This document shows, one piece after another, positions 63,545-64,000 of a DNA stretch of 64,000 nucleotides. This DNA is from Mesorhabditis belari (Eukaryota; Nematoda; Chromadorea; Rhabditida; Rhabditidae). The translations under genes and the position numbers were made by a program. Below the pieces are notes generated by a model that did no database searches, was not told the origin of the DNA, and saw only the letters and a program-made list of their open reading frames with translations. Positions within the stretch are counted from its first letter, which is position 1; every line of letters begins with the position of its first letter. The stretch lies in NCBI GenBank assembly GCA_958450365.1, contig CAUEEP010000735.1, positions 873,501 to 937,500 of the forward strand, in the 5' to 3' direction.

Positions 63545-64000
63545 TGAAGGATATTAGAAATAAATCAAATTTTGTTCTTTCCAAGAAGGTTTAGAAGTGA
63601 GAACAGGTGAAAAGAAATAGCTTTTTAACTTTAAAGGTCTCTTCTTCACGCTTAGGCGATATACTGATTATAAAGTATGTAAGATTGAAATTGTGCTTGC
63701 AATTGTGCATGAATTTTTCGGTGAAGTTTTAGACTGAATTTTGATATTTGCCAAAATTGATCTTTATTCTTCTTTCGTATGTTTTTGCTAGTCAACGCCG
63801 GTTCATAATAAATTCATGCAGAACCAAAAGCATTAGTCGCTTTTCTCTGGATCACAATTTACCGTGGGATGCCACTGAAATCAATCATATGTAGACACTG
63901 CAAAAATTTATTCCGATTGTTGAACCGTGCTCGGATTTTCCTTACGTGCAAGTGGGTGATAAACAGCATTTTTCCTAGTCCTGATAGGAGTGCATTGGGC
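63545..64000. repeat. Upstream segment of chemoreceptor unit F
   Basis: Reverse complement of the sequence that precedes exon 1 in units A-D (gttctcacttctaaacc, cttacgtgcaagtgggtgat). It continues past the right edge. Confidence 0.7.

Overview
The window looks like one AT-rich stretch of nematode nuclear genome. Genes are split into many small exons by short introns with nematode-type TTTTCAG/TTTTAG acceptors. Three genes have such an acceptor 1-18 nt before the first ATG, as expected for spliced-leader trans-splicing. Four gene lineages resemble nematode serpentine chemoreceptors (Str/Srh superfamily). Tc1-like and mariner-like elements in many states of decay take up a large part of the sequence. 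The species cannot be told from sequence alone. All exon models were assembled by eye from splice signals, reading phase and remembered family motifs.

Layout. 1-9 kb: first exon of an unknown minus-strand gene (310-405), then a 20-exon TBC1D23 orthologue (8388 to 3120, minus) whose exon phases add up to 674 aa. 9-24 kb: two copies (A, B) of an 8-exon chemoreceptor, separated by Tc1/mariner debris; B is the only fully open copy. 24-28 kb: a complete 9-exon Srh-like receptor (325 aa) carrying transposon sequence in intron 7. 29-35 kb: two pieces of a C-type lectin domain in opposite orientations, a small Ly6-like gene, and a five-exon SET-domain gene (minus, 300 aa) with a mariner element in intron 3. 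35-40 kb: minisatellites and a Str-like receptor with phase problems, followed by an 800-bp foldback element. 40-64 kb: a transposon-dense region with four more copies (C, D, E, F) of the first receptor family, all damaged, F on the opposite strand.

The main story is a young local expansion of one chemoreceptor family (six copies, A-F) by segmental duplication. Each unit takes along a block of upstream repeat, an intronic tRNA-derived sequence and downstream sequence. The copies are being broken by microsatellite and homopolymer changes, nonsense mutations and transposon insertions. The transposons come from at least six Tc1-like families, four or more mariner lineages, a hAT-like relic, and a TTAA-flanked family with long inverted repeats and a pogo-like catalytic fragment. 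Housekeeping-type genes (TBC1D23, SET) keep their exons, and insertions fall in their introns.
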